Source: Trichobilharzia szidati
Lineage: Eukaryota > Platyhelminthes > Trematoda > Strigeidida > Schistosomatidae
Assembly (NCBI GenBank): GCA_944472155.2
Contig: OX235273.1
Location: forward strand, 83,074,793 to 83,138,792
DNA: 64,000 nt
Direction: 5' to 3'
Position numbers and translations under genes: made by a program. This document shows positions 11,117-23,800 of the stretch, piece by piece. The notes under the pieces were generated by a model that did not search any database, had not been told where the DNA came from, and worked only from the letters and a program-made list of their open reading frames with translations. The number at the start of each line of letters is the position of its first letter. Position 1 is the first letter of the stretch.

Positions 11117-11357
11117 CTTAACTGAATAATCTTTTACCTCCAACACATATGTCCTCCGCTTGAAGGTAAACTCAATAGGTGGAAGGGTGTGTATATCACT
11201 GCAGTTGATCACAGAGTCACCAGTGACGCTGCATGTAGCCCTGAATTGAGTGTTGATTCTCTTCACGTTTGTACTAGTACCAATTCTCGAAGATGTTCCA
11301 GTGTACATGGTGGTGAAATGTGTTTCACAGAAATCCTCCATTCCATTCATTTTAATG
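11117..11357 (-). pseudogene. Lone inverted cathepsin D-like exon 5 with lost catalytic Asp
   Basis: On the minus strand a TTTAG acceptor is followed by exactly 241 nt, the same length and phase as exon 5 of both complete genes, and the frame is open for 81 codons. Alignable marks are KMNGMEDF, YTGTSS, LPPIEF, KRRTYVLE. The second catalytic triad DTG reads YTG, and the donor GT after the final AAG is CT. No exon 4 or exon 6 was found next to it. It is either a relic of an inverted gene copy or moved by the flanking Penelope-like fragment. A functional exon is unlikely because the donor is gone. Confidence 0.8.
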
Positions 11358-11399
11358 CTAAATTCATTGAAAATTAAATGTGAAAATCCATACCACTGC

Positions 11400-12419
11400 G
11401 CTACAGATAGATTTTATCTCTGACACCAGTTGAGTAGACTTTCATCAAAACTATGGAGAGTGAGTTGTGATTAGGCGAATACTCACCTCTGTTTGATTCA
11501 TCCATGAGGAATACATTAGGTGCATTGATGATGATGAGATAACTCTGTGCCAGTAAACCCTATTGATCCTCGTATACCCAATACTTCAATATCTTTCTCA
11601 ATCTGATTTGGGGATTTTACCAGCTGTCTCATCTGTGTTTCAAATGATGCAGTTACCCGAGCCAATTTGAAATCAGTTAATCCGTGTTTCAAGACCAGTC
11701 AGGCGGATTTTCCTCTAAACCAACACAGGCCATAACCCTAAAAGTAATTGTATGTACAAGTATCAAATGAACCAAATTGAGCAGCAGACTGGTTGGATTC
11801 AGCTAGCACCAAGTTGACTAGACTATAGCTCACCAGAGGGATGGCGTACTTAATATATACCTGTCACTTCCGATACACTGTACACATACAATAAAGCCGG
11901 TTGAAAACAACGACAGTTCAATAATAGACCAGCCAGTCCCATCAAGCTCAACAAGAATCAGTATGATCAGTTCAAGTACAGGAGAGTGACTGGAGTATTG
12001 CCTGAGGTGAATGCCATCACAAAGTGTACTGAGAAACAGACAAATACACTACTACTCAGTGCAGAACATGATGACCGCATCCCACACGCCTACTATTATT
12101 CACGAATATGAAGTTGAGAGACAATAAAACATCTCCAATGTGCTCAATTTGAACTTATACTCACCGACCAAACTTTTATGAATAGCAGTTTCAACAAATC
12201 AATACACCTGAAAATGGTTTCTCGAACTGTTTACTTTCCCTTCATAAACTTTCGAAAAAATTTCACTCAAGACGCTTGTTTGCCATCAGACTTATGTAAG
12301 TGTATTCCTATTTCAATATTCTAATCTCAATTGTTAGATGTTTCTGTCTGAATGATGTCAACGGCAAAGTTACTGTTATTAGTTAGTGTCTAACAATCAG
12401 AAAATGACAAACAATTTAT
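11400..12419. other. No feature recognised
   Basis: No long frame and no match to the repeats seen elsewhere in the window. Confidence 0.5.
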
Positions 12420-13690
12420 TATTATTATTATTTCCTTTAGTTCCTAGAGGAACATAGGGCTTCAGCCATGCGTCTCCATTGCGTTCCGTTCTCTGCTAGA
12501 TTTTTCACCTGGCTCCAAGTCTGCCCATACGCTTTCAATTCTTCTTCACATGATCTCCTCCAGGTCACCCTTGGACGACCAACTCGTCGCTTCCCTTTCG
12601 GGTTCCACTCGAGGGCTTGTCTAGTGATGTCACTTGCTGGTTTCCTCAGAGTGTGGCCAATCCATCTCCATTTCTTCCTGCCTATTTGTTTCACAATCGG
12701 CTCCTGGTAGATTCGCTCCCAGAGATCTTTGTTGCTGATCCTTTCCGGCCATCTGATCTTGAGTACTGAGCGAAGGCAGCTGTTAATGAAGGTCTGTATT
12801 TTGTTCGAGATGCTCTTTATGACGCTCCAAGTCTCTGATCCGTATAGTAACACTGACTGACTTCACATTGGAGTTGTAAATCCCGATCTTATTTTTGACG
12901 CTGAATGTTGTTGACCTCCACACAGACTTGAGAGTAATGAAAGCTTGCCTTGCTTTCCCGATCCTTGCTTTGATATCCTCGTCAGTTCCGCCTGTAGTTG
13001 AAACAATGCTTCCCAAGTAGGTAAAGGAGGTAGTTTCTTTCAGGTTCCTTCCATTTATGCTGATTGCTGTCTGTTGTTGTTGTTGCTGTGGCTGTTGGTT
13101 TTGGCCAGGAATCTTCATCACCTCCGTTTTCTCTCTGTTCACCTGGAGTCCTATCTTTGATGCTTCTTCTGCCAACTTGTTACTATTCACCTGCATATCT
13201 TCCAGTTTGTGGGAAATCAGACATATATCATCGGCGAAGTCCAGATCCTCCAAGTTTTTTTGTGTGTATCCATTTTATGCCTGTTTCCTCATTGCCCACT
13301 GTTTGTCGCATTATCCAGTCTACTGCAATCAGGAAAATCATTGGCGATAGTAGGCAACCCTGTCTTACTCCTGTCTTCACTTCGAAGGATTCCGTGAGCT
13401 TCCCGTTGTGGATTACTTGGCATGCAGCGTTGTCATACAACTGTTGGATGAGATGTATAATTGTCGGTGGCACCTCGTAGTAGCAAAGTAGTTTCCGAAG
13501 CACCCCTCGGTCGACGCTGTCGAAGGCCTTTTCAAAGTCGATGAAGTTGATATAGAGAGGTGACTGCCATTCCAAACTTTGTTCAATGATGATCCGTAGT
13601 GTGGCGATTTGATCAATGCATGACTTGTTTCTCCTGAATCCAGCTTGTTCCGGTCGAAGTTTTCCACCCAGGGCTTGTTTGACCCTTTCC
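12420..13690 (-). mobile_element. RTE-clade (SR2-like) non-LTR retrotransposon, 5'-truncated, frameshifted
   Basis: Read on the minus strand this is the 3' part of the polyprotein. From 13,667 down it carries pieces of RT: the FIDFEKAFDSVDR motif (first catalytic Asp region), TGVRQGCLLSPMIF, then LDFADDICLISH (the F-DD box), FTYLGSIVSTTGGTDEDI, LLYGSETW, and the C-terminal WIGHTLRKP and GRPRVTWRRSC. Two frameshifts are visible: one at a T-run near 13,255 and one from a 4-bp tcag duplication near 12,855. A polyQ/QP-rich stretch lies around 13,065-13,110. The 3' end is marked by gaagccctatgttcc and an ATT microsatellite at about 12,418-12,432, usual for RTE elements. It is defective but the least decayed copy here. 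Confidence 0.88.
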
Positions 13691-15300
13691 AGGATGATGC
13701 GGCTTAGTATTTAGCTTGGGATAGACAGGAGCATAATTCCGCGCCAGTTCTTGCATTGGACAACAATTAGTTATGGGTATTAATGGTCAAAAAGATTATA
13801 TCCACAGAATCAGTGTTCGAAGATAAACGAAATACATTAATTTCTACAAATTCCTGGCCACAAACACCACAGAAATGAGAATTTTGTGTGACTAAGTAAT
13901 GCAACACGAAATTCGAACGGCGCGTCAAGGTCAAGCTCAATAAGTGAAAACAGCAGAGCTGTGTCAAAGGCGATCCACGTGTTATTTAAACAGCTTGTGG
14001 ATGCCAGACACGGAATAAAGGGATGGGAATAAACATTGTTCAACAGTAACGAGTACACAAATAAAGTGTACAGAGCAGATAATGTTCAACTACAAGAAAT
14101 TAATCACCATACACCAAATAGAGTCCGAATACATCAGGTGGGTTAAACTTCGATCGCAAACTAATCCGTCCTCTAAGAAGTAAGAAAATATATTTCGACT
14201 ACTGACTAATGGCAAGTAGTATAAAGTTGATCACAAATAAAAGAATTTCAATGGAGAGTAATATAACAATTAACAAATGCACACCCTAATTTCCATTAGC
14301 TTCAAACTTTTGAAAAATATATCATGTAGGTATTATGAAGAGACTGACACCTGCGGCATATTTTGGCTTCACAGTATGCAACAGTTAACATCAAAATACC
14401 GATAATTAGCTAAGGGTATCCAAAAAGCCACTTTTCATTTCTTTTTAAATGTTACTAATTACAGTTACGCCAGAAGTACCAGTTGGCAGTACACATTTCT
14501 ATGATTCGACAGAGACAGACAGAGATACTCAATGAAAGTACACTGAGTTCTAAGAGGATCATTCATCTAGGAGACTGTAGTTTCCTTCCAAGTAGTCTGG
14601 ATTCTATAATCATTAATCGGGGATACACACACACGACTTGTCCACAATACAGTACTATATTACACATATATAATAAGTAGAATTTATACATTTCAGAATG
14701 TGAGGTATCCAGTATGTATGGCGTCAAACGGACTGTCACTGTGTTTCAGTACAGAAACACGACAAAGCTGTACGCAGTACGTTATCCGTGTGGAGATACA
14801 AACAACACGCGAATGAGGAGGATAAGAATCAAATGGATTCGAATAAACAGTGTTCAGTTTAACCATAAGAAGAGAATTATTCCACTCGTAACGGAACGTT
14901 TGATGATAACAGGATGAATTCCAATGCGAATCAATAACTGTGGTAAAGACGTAATAAAATGGCGATTTCAATATTATATCATGGTGGTTACTAGTGATGA
15001 GTAGTATAAATTTCAACACAAATGAAATGGAGATAAAGATCATCTAACCTCTTCTCAGTGAACCATGATGAGGTTTGACGAGCTCGCTAAATTAGAGGTC
15101 ACAGTAATGAACAGACAAGAAAAGAAGCAAAAGTGTGTCAGTTTTATTTCTTTTACTACTGTAGAATTCCTAAGTTCTCATTTATTCACGTCACCAGTGA
15201 ATAATTTGTTTGTGGTAACTGCATGTCAGCCGTGTAGGTGGACATTGAGAAGAGATAAAATGTTAAAACACATGCTTATCAAAATTTACACAAGGACGAG
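13691..15300. other. No gene recognised
   Basis: Short frames on both strands at 13,767-14,058 and 14,483-15,316 carry no domain I recognise. The composition matches the surrounding non-coding DNA. Confidence 0.5.
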
Positions 15301-15304
15301 CTTC

Positions 15305-15400
15305 AGAATTTGCTGATATTTCGAGCAGATGTACTGCTCGTGATCCAACCAACTGTTGGACTTGTTTTCAATTCATCAAAGAAACAATATCACTGACAGT
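15305..15400. repeat. Copy of the Penelope-like element end sequence
   Basis: The run tatttcgagcagatgtactg, then gtgatc and tgttggacttgtttt, parallels 19,277-19,335 just beyond the Penelope-like element. It probably marks the end of an older, otherwise erased copy. From 15,400 to 16,340 I recognise nothing. Confidence 0.5.
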
Positions 15401-16349
15401 CATTTTACTCTAAATATCAGTGACATCAAAAACATCGTATTCTGTGTAGATAACCACTGAAATAAAATCATGATGAATTGGTCTATTCCGCCATGCACGG
15501 ACTTTTCACAGATATTATTTCCTATCAGTGGTTTATGAATGTATAAGAACAGCTTATTCAATACAATGTAGCAGGGAAAAATATCAGTTATCGAGTATGA
15601 AGTTATAAATTAATTCACCATCAACGCGTAGAAATACTGCCAACCTATCATTTACATTTATGTAGTGACATATGAAACCCCACAAAAGCTACTAATAACA
15701 TAAGATCTTTTCAGGTCACCAACTTAATTCGATAGGCTACCTTAATTTCCGTCAAAAATAATACATGAAATTTTCTCAATCTCTTTTGCTTAAACCATTC
15801 AAGCATATCCTGATTCTGCAAAACGAATTCACGCATATGTTTTATTTACTTTCAACCGGAAATCATGTCTTTCTCGAAAGTGGTGGAGGAAGATTCCTTG
15901 CTAGAATTTGAATTTTTCTGCAGATCAGCACCACCGTGTCGCAATGGATTCTGTCACTCGCAAGTCCGCTTAAAGATCTTTTACAAAGTGTGAGTATTAC
16001 GCAGTAAAATACTCTGGTAATATTTATAGTATGAAAAAATTTTCCTCTGAATAAGCCTACGTTAATAATCATATTAAAATATGCTGTCATCAAAAACACT
16101 TCTTAGTTAGTAGTGTCTGAATGCTAATTAGTTGAGTGGGACTTAGGGGAAGAAAATTCAAGAAGTGAGGTTAATTTCTGGACACTCGTGAAGCTCTCAG
16201 CACATATAATTTTCCACCATCGTATATTTGAAGTAATCTTCTCTCCACAGTCAAATTAACAATGGCGGGTTTAGAAAGTTCTTGTGATAAGAAAGATGTG
16301 GTATATCATTATTATTACAGTGGGAAATATGGCTTAAACAAAGCACATC

Positions 16350-16545
16350 TCCATTTCACTCTGTTGTTCTGCAGTCTCTTTTCGATGGCTCCATGATTGA
16401 AGCAAAGCATCCATCTCCTTCTCACACGATCTCCTCCATGTCAACCTCAGACACACATCCAGCTCGTCGCTTCCCACTCACCTTCCGCTTGACTGCCTGT
16501 CATTTGCTGTCACTCAACGGTCTGGTCAGCGTTGCATTCGCTATA
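16350..16545 (-). mobile_element. Short RTE-clade C-terminal fragment
   Basis: The minus strand matches the end of the RTE element at 12,520-12,660: ctcacacgatctcctccatg and agctcgtcgcttccc on the plus strand correspond to 12,545-12,600. The fragment is heavily diverged and not coding. Confidence 0.65.
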
Positions 16546-16867
16546 TAATTTGTGATTTAGATGCACGCATAGATGTTTTAAGAAAAACTGTAAGGAGCCT
16601 TTTCATTGAAAATCAAGTCAAGAACTTTCACCACAATTATCAATTTTTCAAATATTATCAAGCTCAAGTCTTCATAGGCAAACCATTCGATATCCTCCTC
16701 AAAATACTCTTCGGTTGAAGTACACACAAAGTTGGATTTAGCGTTTCCAATATCCAGAAAGCTGCTTCGTGATATCGCACCAGATCGACTAACAAGAATG
16801 ATTTCACGACTGTATTTCTAGAAAGTCGAGTTTCATCATTGGTGGGCTTATCGAATTCTAATATATT

Positions 16868-17300
16868 CTACTTCCAGGTATGAATGCACGAATCAACAAT
16901 TAATAATTTATTGAATATATCAAACATTGAAACAGTAAAATTTATTGATGACTTCCTAAAAGTGATTTGTTGCTCGAATCTTGATTTATACAGTTCTCTT
17001 CCTTCCTCCTCACTTTTTATAAGGGTAATATAATTTTGAAGATGTCTGACACGGATGTTGAACCATTCCCAGTGCACGTATTCTCAGCCGCTTTGGTAAG
17101 TAGACCTCTAGCTTTCAATCTATGCATCCAACCTTTGACACTCGATTTTAGGTCTGTCGTCTAATCCCGTCCCATTCTGTGGCTGTGTGTAACTGCACTC
17201 AGTGATGTAGCTGAGCCATTTATTAGATTTCTAATCTTATTAGGGTCAAGTGATTTGCATTTGGCCAGGTCTAAGTGCCTCACAGATATAAATGACTCCA
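16868..17300 (-). repeat. Dispersed repeat shared with 61,030-61,500
   Basis: The reverse complement matches 61,030-61,500, including agttacacacagccaca, gggattag, and gattgaaagct followed by a ggtctacttaccaaagc-like run. A 69-codon minus-strand frame (16,868-17,077) is open. It lies back to back with the 5' side of the Penelope-like element, so it may be an inverted piece of the same element's 5' part. Identity beyond 'dispersed repeat' is inference. Confidence 0.65.
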
Positions 17301-17463
17301 TCCTATTACAACTTAAGAATTACCTTATGCTGAAGAAAGATGATTCGGTTACTGCATAAGAATCCGAGATCTTATAAATTACGGTTTAGTAATTTTTTGA
17401 TAAAGCTGATAACATTCAATAGTCAAACGTCAGTCAAAACAATATCATTTTGTTTTCCATTCA

Positions 17464-19122
17464 TTGAGAAATGCGAATAACAATGACTACTATGACCACA
17501 AAGCTTTTGAACATATCGAAGCAGGACCTTACACATTAGTACCAGTAAACAAAATGTCTAGTGCGATGAACAAATTAAAAGCCCAAGTATGCAATATACT
17601 TACAGAATTGAAACCAATACTAGGGAATTCAGTTTGGTTTTCAACAGCTCCCAAGACAAACACGGCCGCGAGATTTTATGCAAGGCCGAAGATACATAAA
17701 GTAGATGTTCCTTTAAGACCAATAATTGATTTTACCAGCTCAGTAACATATAATTTATCAAAGTACATATCACGAATACTGAAACCACTTCAATACAATA
17801 TTCCTTGGAACATCAAAAATATTGAGGGATTTAAGAGAAAAGTAATGGACATAATTATTGAAGAAGACGAAATTATCGCAAGTTTTGATGTGGTTTCTTT
17901 ATTTACTAGTATTCCTATTTGTGGTTCACTTGATATTATGAAATATGAAGTTGAAAACAATCAAGAAGTATTAACTAAATATTTATTATCAATAGATGAA
18001 GTTATAAAATGCTTAAAACTTTGTTTGGAATATACATATTTTACCTTTAAAGACAAACTATGCTGTCAAACAAATGGAGTTGCAATAAGTTCACCAGCAT
18101 CTCCAATTGTAGCTAACCTATATATGAAAGCCCTAGAAAAGAAACATTGACTAGTTTTAGTTGTCATCCTAGAATTTGGTACAGATATGTAGATGACACA
18201 TTTATCGTCATAAAGAAAGCTGAAAAAGAAAGCTTTCTAACCGAAATTAACTTAATCTCAGAATATATTGAGTTTACTAATGAAATAGAATTGGCTGAGG
18301 GAACTCTAAACTTTCTTGATTGTCTTGTAAAAAGACAAACTGACGAAAAACTAAAGTTTACCATATACAGAAAGCCGACACATTCCAACAAGTATTTGAA
18401 TTTCCAATCAGACCATCCAATAGGAATGAAAGTTTCGGTAGCTTTAAATCTCGTTAACAGAGCTAGAAACATTATAACAGATAATGACGATATGGAGAAC
18501 GAGATATCCAACATAAAACAGATTTTGATTGGAAATGGTTATCCTGGAAAGCTACTATAATATTATCAATAGAAAGCAGCATAAGGGAAAACAAAAAATT
18601 GAAAAATTCTGGCTTTCGACGATAGCCATCCCATACCGAAAGGACACTGCTGAACAACTTCAAAGAATATTTGCCTCATATAATATTAAAGTCTATGTCA
18701 AACCTTCTAATTCTCTGGAGAAAGCGTTAGTGCATGTCAAAGATATAGTTCCCAGAATGTCACAAAGTAATTGTGTCTACAAGATAAAGTGTTCAGAATG
18801 TGATGCATGCTATATAGGGGAGAGCAGTAGGCAGGTGAAGGTCAGAGTGAATGAACATAGACTATGCACGAAACGTCCACCTAGAAATGAAGTAGAACTA
18901 AAAAGTCTAGAAAAAAGATCGGCTATAGCAATGCATGCTATAGACAGCGGACATAAGATTGATTTTGACAATGTCGAAATTCTTGGAAGAGGATTTCATT
19001 CACATAAAGAAAGATTGACTTCTGAAGCCTTGCACATCTTAACCACATCGAATGCAGTGAATAGGAAAGAAGGGATAGACTTATCACCTATATGGCAAAC
19101 TCTTATGAAGCAAGACAAATGA
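17464..19122 (+). mobile_element. Penelope-like element: reverse transcriptase plus GIY-YIG, two frameshifts
   Basis: Three overlapping frames read as one polyprotein. The first (17,464-18,150) has ARPKIHKVDVPLRPIIDF, FDVVSLFTSIPI (first catalytic Asp) and GVAISSPASPIVANLYM. The second (18,147-18,560) has RIWYRYVDDTFIVI, the YxDD catalytic box, and LNFLDCLVKR and IYRKPTHSNKYLNF. The third (18,529-19,122) has CSECDACYIGESSR with a VRVNEHR run, the GIY-YIG endonuclease. One base seems missing in the A-run at 18,140-18,146, and a second shift lies near 18,545. These features, in this order, define Penelope-like elements. The N-terminus is missing, so the copy is 5'-truncated and defective. Confidence 0.9.
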
Positions 19123-19269
19123 AAAAAAATTCAATAAACACTCTATGAGCCTCCATGACCTTTTAAAACATGTAGGGTCATATCAGTAAAAAGTTTGAGC
19201 ATTGTGGATTAGATCAAATAAAGTATAATTATATTTTAATAGTTTACACACAATGATAAGTTTTGTTAT

Positions 19270-20020
19270 TGGTAATATTTCGAGCAAAATTACTGCCCGT
19301 GTTCACACCAGTGTTGGAATTGTTTGTAGGATCATGTTTATCACATATGAATTCACGTATTTTCCATATAACAAATAAAATACATATATACACACACACA
19401 CTCATACAAAACTAATCTGTACAAATTAACTATAGAAGAGTGAACACAACAACAACTTGACACTAGTCATTACAAATATATGTGATGACTGCTTACATAT
19501 TTTCTATCGGTAAAAATGTCCATGGACAAATGACCTTCAAATAAACTGACTTCAATTTATGTAAAAATTTTTGACTATATATTTTGATGATTAATAATAA
19601 TCCGAATAAATCTTCTGAAGAAGCTGTGGCTTACACAGCGAAACGTTCAGAAAAATCTTGTTTTGATTTTCATAACACGCTGGGATTAATTTAAATAATT
19701 TATAATGAATCAATCTGACTCGGCGCTCAATTTTTTCCAGGAAGTTCGTAACAACTACGGCCTTGAAACCTATAATTAATTATTCATTTTCAAAATATGC
19801 AGACCATAAATGTTGCAGAATTTTCTGTAATAATTTGAGTATTGAATCAGATTGGGTCATTTTGAAAAATTCACCCCACAAAAATCTTCATTTCGTTTTC
19901 TAAATACACTGGGATTATTCGAAGTAGTTTTATAACTATCCACTTTCTAGCTGCTTATGAAAACGTTGGTAGATAGAACGGCGCAAAATGATTGATCTAA
20001 TTGGTAACTGAAATTTCCAC
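19270..20020 (+). mobile_element. 3' flank of the Penelope-like element, LTR-like region
   Basis: Downstream of the stop, the run at 19,277-19,335 recurs at 15,305-15,365. A segment near 19,645-19,690 (ttcataacacgctgggatta) is repeated, diverged, near 19,885-19,935 (acactgggattattc), so the end is partly tandem. Penelope-like elements typically carry such terminal repeats with a ribozyme motif; the motif at 19,615 fits. The stretch 20,021-20,700 holds nothing I recognise. Confidence 0.5.
19615..19644 (+). ncRNA. Hammerhead-like core in the Penelope-like element end
   Basis: CTGAAGA (fits CUGANGA) at 19,615-19,621 is followed by one A, a perfect 6-bp hairpin GCTGTG/CACAGC with loop GCTTA, and GAAAC at 19,640-19,644. 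Box 1, stem II and box 2 are in the right order for a hammerhead. The extra A before stem II is unusual and I could not form a convincing stem I, so activity is doubtful. Confidence 0.45.
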
Positions 20021-20714
20021 AATGGCAGTTGTTAATTCCTTTGCTAACTATCCTCAGTTACTGATATTTTTGCGTTAGACTTAACACTGCTTATTGCTAA
20101 CGACTTCTTCAATTTAATATTTGTTTACCATTTCGATACTTCAGAATCCTAATTACTCGTTTCCGTTGAAATTTATCTCATATAATAAATAAACTTTCGC
20201 TTCGGTCGTTGGTAACCTTTCTATGGCTGAACTGTACCTGCTGTACACGTACATCTTATCTTATTGAGTATATCCTCACGTTGTTTATTTCCAAACTTTG
20301 AATCTCCGAAATAGTTATGCTGCACAGGGATAGTGCTTTTGACAGTATTTAGCCGAAACCACTCAAAATCTGAGAACAGTTTTAGACAAATATTTTATGC
20401 TGGATTCTACCTAAAAATAAACTCTCTGACGTATTCAGCTGAAACCTCAGTTGCAAATTATGGTTGAGATATGTTAAAAAGAAATCAGTAACCGTTTGGA
20501 AATGCGGTTTGTTTAATTGACTTATTTGTCATACCTGAAACCTGGTGTATTATACCACGTCAAGAACATCCTAATAATCCTGAACCATTAGAGTTGGCCG
20601 TTCCAACAAGCGTACACTGTATAGGCCATTAGTATATATACATATACACGCCGTGATTATCACACATTGTTAGACAATGTGCTAACAACAAACCAACAGT
20701 AATGTCAATGATAA

Positions 20715-20754
20715 CCAATCAGCATTTGTGTAGCAATGAGCATATCAATATAAG
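20715..20754 (+). promoter_or_regulatory. Conserved upstream block of the complete protease gene
   Basis: AACCAATCAG starts at 20,713, with CCAAT 97 bp before the ATG. A TATAAG run follows at about 20,749. The layout matches the other exon 1 copies, although the sequence between the motifs is more diverged. Confidence 0.5.
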
Positions 20755-20811
20755 TATGTAGATTTAAGCACAAAGGAGTAATTAATTTTATTACTTCTAA
20801 TATTCATTATA

Positions 20812-23800
20812 ATGAACGTGATCATACTTCTCATCTGTCTACATTGTGTGAACTCTGAGATTATCAAAATTCGTCTGCATCCAGTGTCTGGAATAAAGTC
20901 TGTGCTAAATCCGTTTCGAAAACAGCTCCGGGCATTACAACAAAGGTGGACAAATTTATGGAATAGTGGAGATACACCAACATCAGAACAGCTGCACAAT
21001 TACTACGATGTAGGTTGACTTTAATTAATGTCAGCTTATTCGGAGTGTCACTGACATCTGTAATACTAAGTGAATAGGATATATCTGTATACTGAAATAA
21101 CTGGTTAAATCTGTCGCTGAACATTTATGCAGTGCTATTCATTACTAATAGTCTAGAAGTATTATCTGGTCATATTTAGTAGTGTACATTAATTTCATGA
21201 AGATAATAGTGTGAATCGAATGTTTTCGAATATTTCATATGCAGGCTACATCAGAAGAAGTTAGGATACTTTAGAATCAAACTGGGAAATCATAATATTT
21301 CCTACTTCTGACTAAATTACAGGCATTATTCCTAATAATTCTGAGCACTCTACGGACGATATATGATAACTATCCATCGTGTCGATAATCCCGTGGTTTC
21401 AGTTGCAGTTAATTGTATGATACCACGCATCCTCTGAATATTGAAAGTCGACTCTATTTCACTTTCTGAATCCAGAATATCAATGAAGAAACTAGTTATT
21501 CGACTTGATCTTATAAATCTCAAACTGAAATAACAATGACTGACAGATGTTTCTAAACTCATTGACATGATCACATCACAATGCCCACTGTCAGTTTCTG
21601 AATGCTGCTCTATGGTAAGAGATGTGATGTGATCGCTGACCTATAACACACACATCACTCATTACATGCTGAGTGACTGTATTCGGGATATGAAAACACA
21701 AAACCACATTCATTAATAATTTTCTCAATGAACTAGTAGATAAGCGGAAATGCGGGAAAATATTTGTCAAATGTAAATGTCATGCGTGTAATGGAATTTT
21801 ACTTGTTTATGTCAAAATCTTTCATGACAAATTCAAAGCCAAATTGGGGCACAACGTAATATCACTGATAACCTCGTAATGGATGATTCTTTTAGTATGT
21901 ATATGGACGATAAATATTTTATTATTATTTGTTGGATTCTGAGTGGAATATGGCGATTCGGTAGCATGTATTCATTTGGCTCCATGACTGTCAACAAGCT
22001 TGAATCCCGCTGTCATAATCTCAAGGTAGATTCTTCCCCACTCTGCAGTAGCCTTCGATGCTGTTGATGACATCGTGAAAGCCGCTCGTCTAGGTAGTTG
22101 GACTAGATTACTGACTCTTTGGTAGGCGATTCCAAGAGTTACAGATTCCTGCAACTTCTCCACTATATCTTCTCATGAACACATCAAAAATCAGATAGAA
22201 TACATTTCAGTCTCAAGGAAAGATAAACGCATCTACCTGGGCACAAGAAGGACGAGGGAATAGTTGTAGGTTCAGACTTTTATCTAGTGTAAGCAATCCT
22301 AAAGATGAACTGGGAAGTCTTCGAAGGGCAAGAAGTAGACCACAATTCTGATTTAACATACAGAAAGTGAAGGAGAGAAATGAGAAAGTCACCTTGACTA
22401 CTTTATACTCATTTTAGTCAAGCAGATTAAGCAAAATAAAGGGTGGCTCACATCGATAACTGGAATCTGTAAAGGAAACAAGGACAGTGTGGTACAAGGT
22501 GAGCCAGGGAAAAGATGAAAAACGAAAGCAGCAGCTAAATATAACCCACACAGCAATGAACGAAAGAGTGAAGAAGAGTGCTAGGAAAGACGATGTCTCT
22601 TTTACTGCATACCAGCTGCTTAATCAGAAGACCGGCGATCTAAAAGAGACCTCACATTATCCAAATAATCAGGTCGCAATCCTGGAGGAGGCAAATGCAA
22701 TGAAGCTATTGAAAAGAAGTAGTGAAACAACGGAAACATTGAGCAGACAATTTCAAAGGACACTTATCCAGAAATTCAACCAGCAGACACACAACGTTTT
22801 GCAAATACAAATGTTCGACGAAATCAGAAATAATAAATGCCATACAATTACTGTAGGACGGGGAAGTAGAGGGACCAGATTGAATTCCCTTTACTGAAGA
22901 AGAATTAGGGATGGAGGTAGAGATCCAAGCGATTATCTATATTCCGCTACTGAAAAATGTGTGGAAAGAAAGACAGGTACCTGCCAGTTGGAAGTAAAGG
23001 CAACTTAATTGTATGCTAGAACCACACTCTTGTTCATCCTAAGCAAAATATTTTGTGACCACTTAAGCAGTGAGAGGTGTTGTGCTGCAATCAGTTTAGG
23101 ATGGAAACTTTGCAGAAGAGACAGTCAAAACAGACGATATAGCTGAGGATCTCAAAGCAGGAACGGTGTTCAATCAGTCTTTCTATGTGATTCAGAGGTA
23201 TAGTATGTCACAAAAGGCATCTTAGACAGGCCGTTTGAAAATTTTGTCTACAGCTGTCTTCTCGGTTATAAAGCACAAACAACAAGGAACTCTGTCAACG
23301 AAACAACCGATAATCTAATGCCGAAATTGTGTACAGAAAGGGATGGACACTGATTTTGTATGCATCATGAATATCATGAAGTTCGTTTTATTCCTTCACG
23401 CTCCCAGTGGAACATAGGGCTTCAAGCCAGAGACTTGAAGTTTCTGTAGCCGTGTTCTTTATTTTCATGGGATGGGGTTGCTAGCCTCATGTCGAACCTT
23501 CCCAGCCTTACCAATCCTACTACTGGTTTTGCGAGGTAAATGAGCGCGTCGGTCGGGGATCGAACCCCGGACCATTTGCGTGGTCGGCTAACATCCCACC
23601 TTTGTACCACTGACTCACACGAGGTGTGATCCCTCAATGGGAATGCGAATGTTAACCGAAAAGTCGGGTTTCCAGAAATGACAAGGAAGAAGTCATATGG
23701 AGTGAAGTGAAGTCTTGAAAGCAGTTTTGCTTAATAGCTAACGAAAATTCAATGTTAGTAATATTCTGATGAGTTTTAATTCAATATTATTTTATTCGAG

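Noticed and set aside
13057..13480. Plus-strand frames with cysteine or valine runs
   Set aside because: They are the reverse strand of the polyQ-rich RTE coding region.
17464..19122. Host gene encoding a reverse transcriptase-like protein
   Set aside because: Two frameshifts and the Penelope-type domain order mark a defective mobile element.
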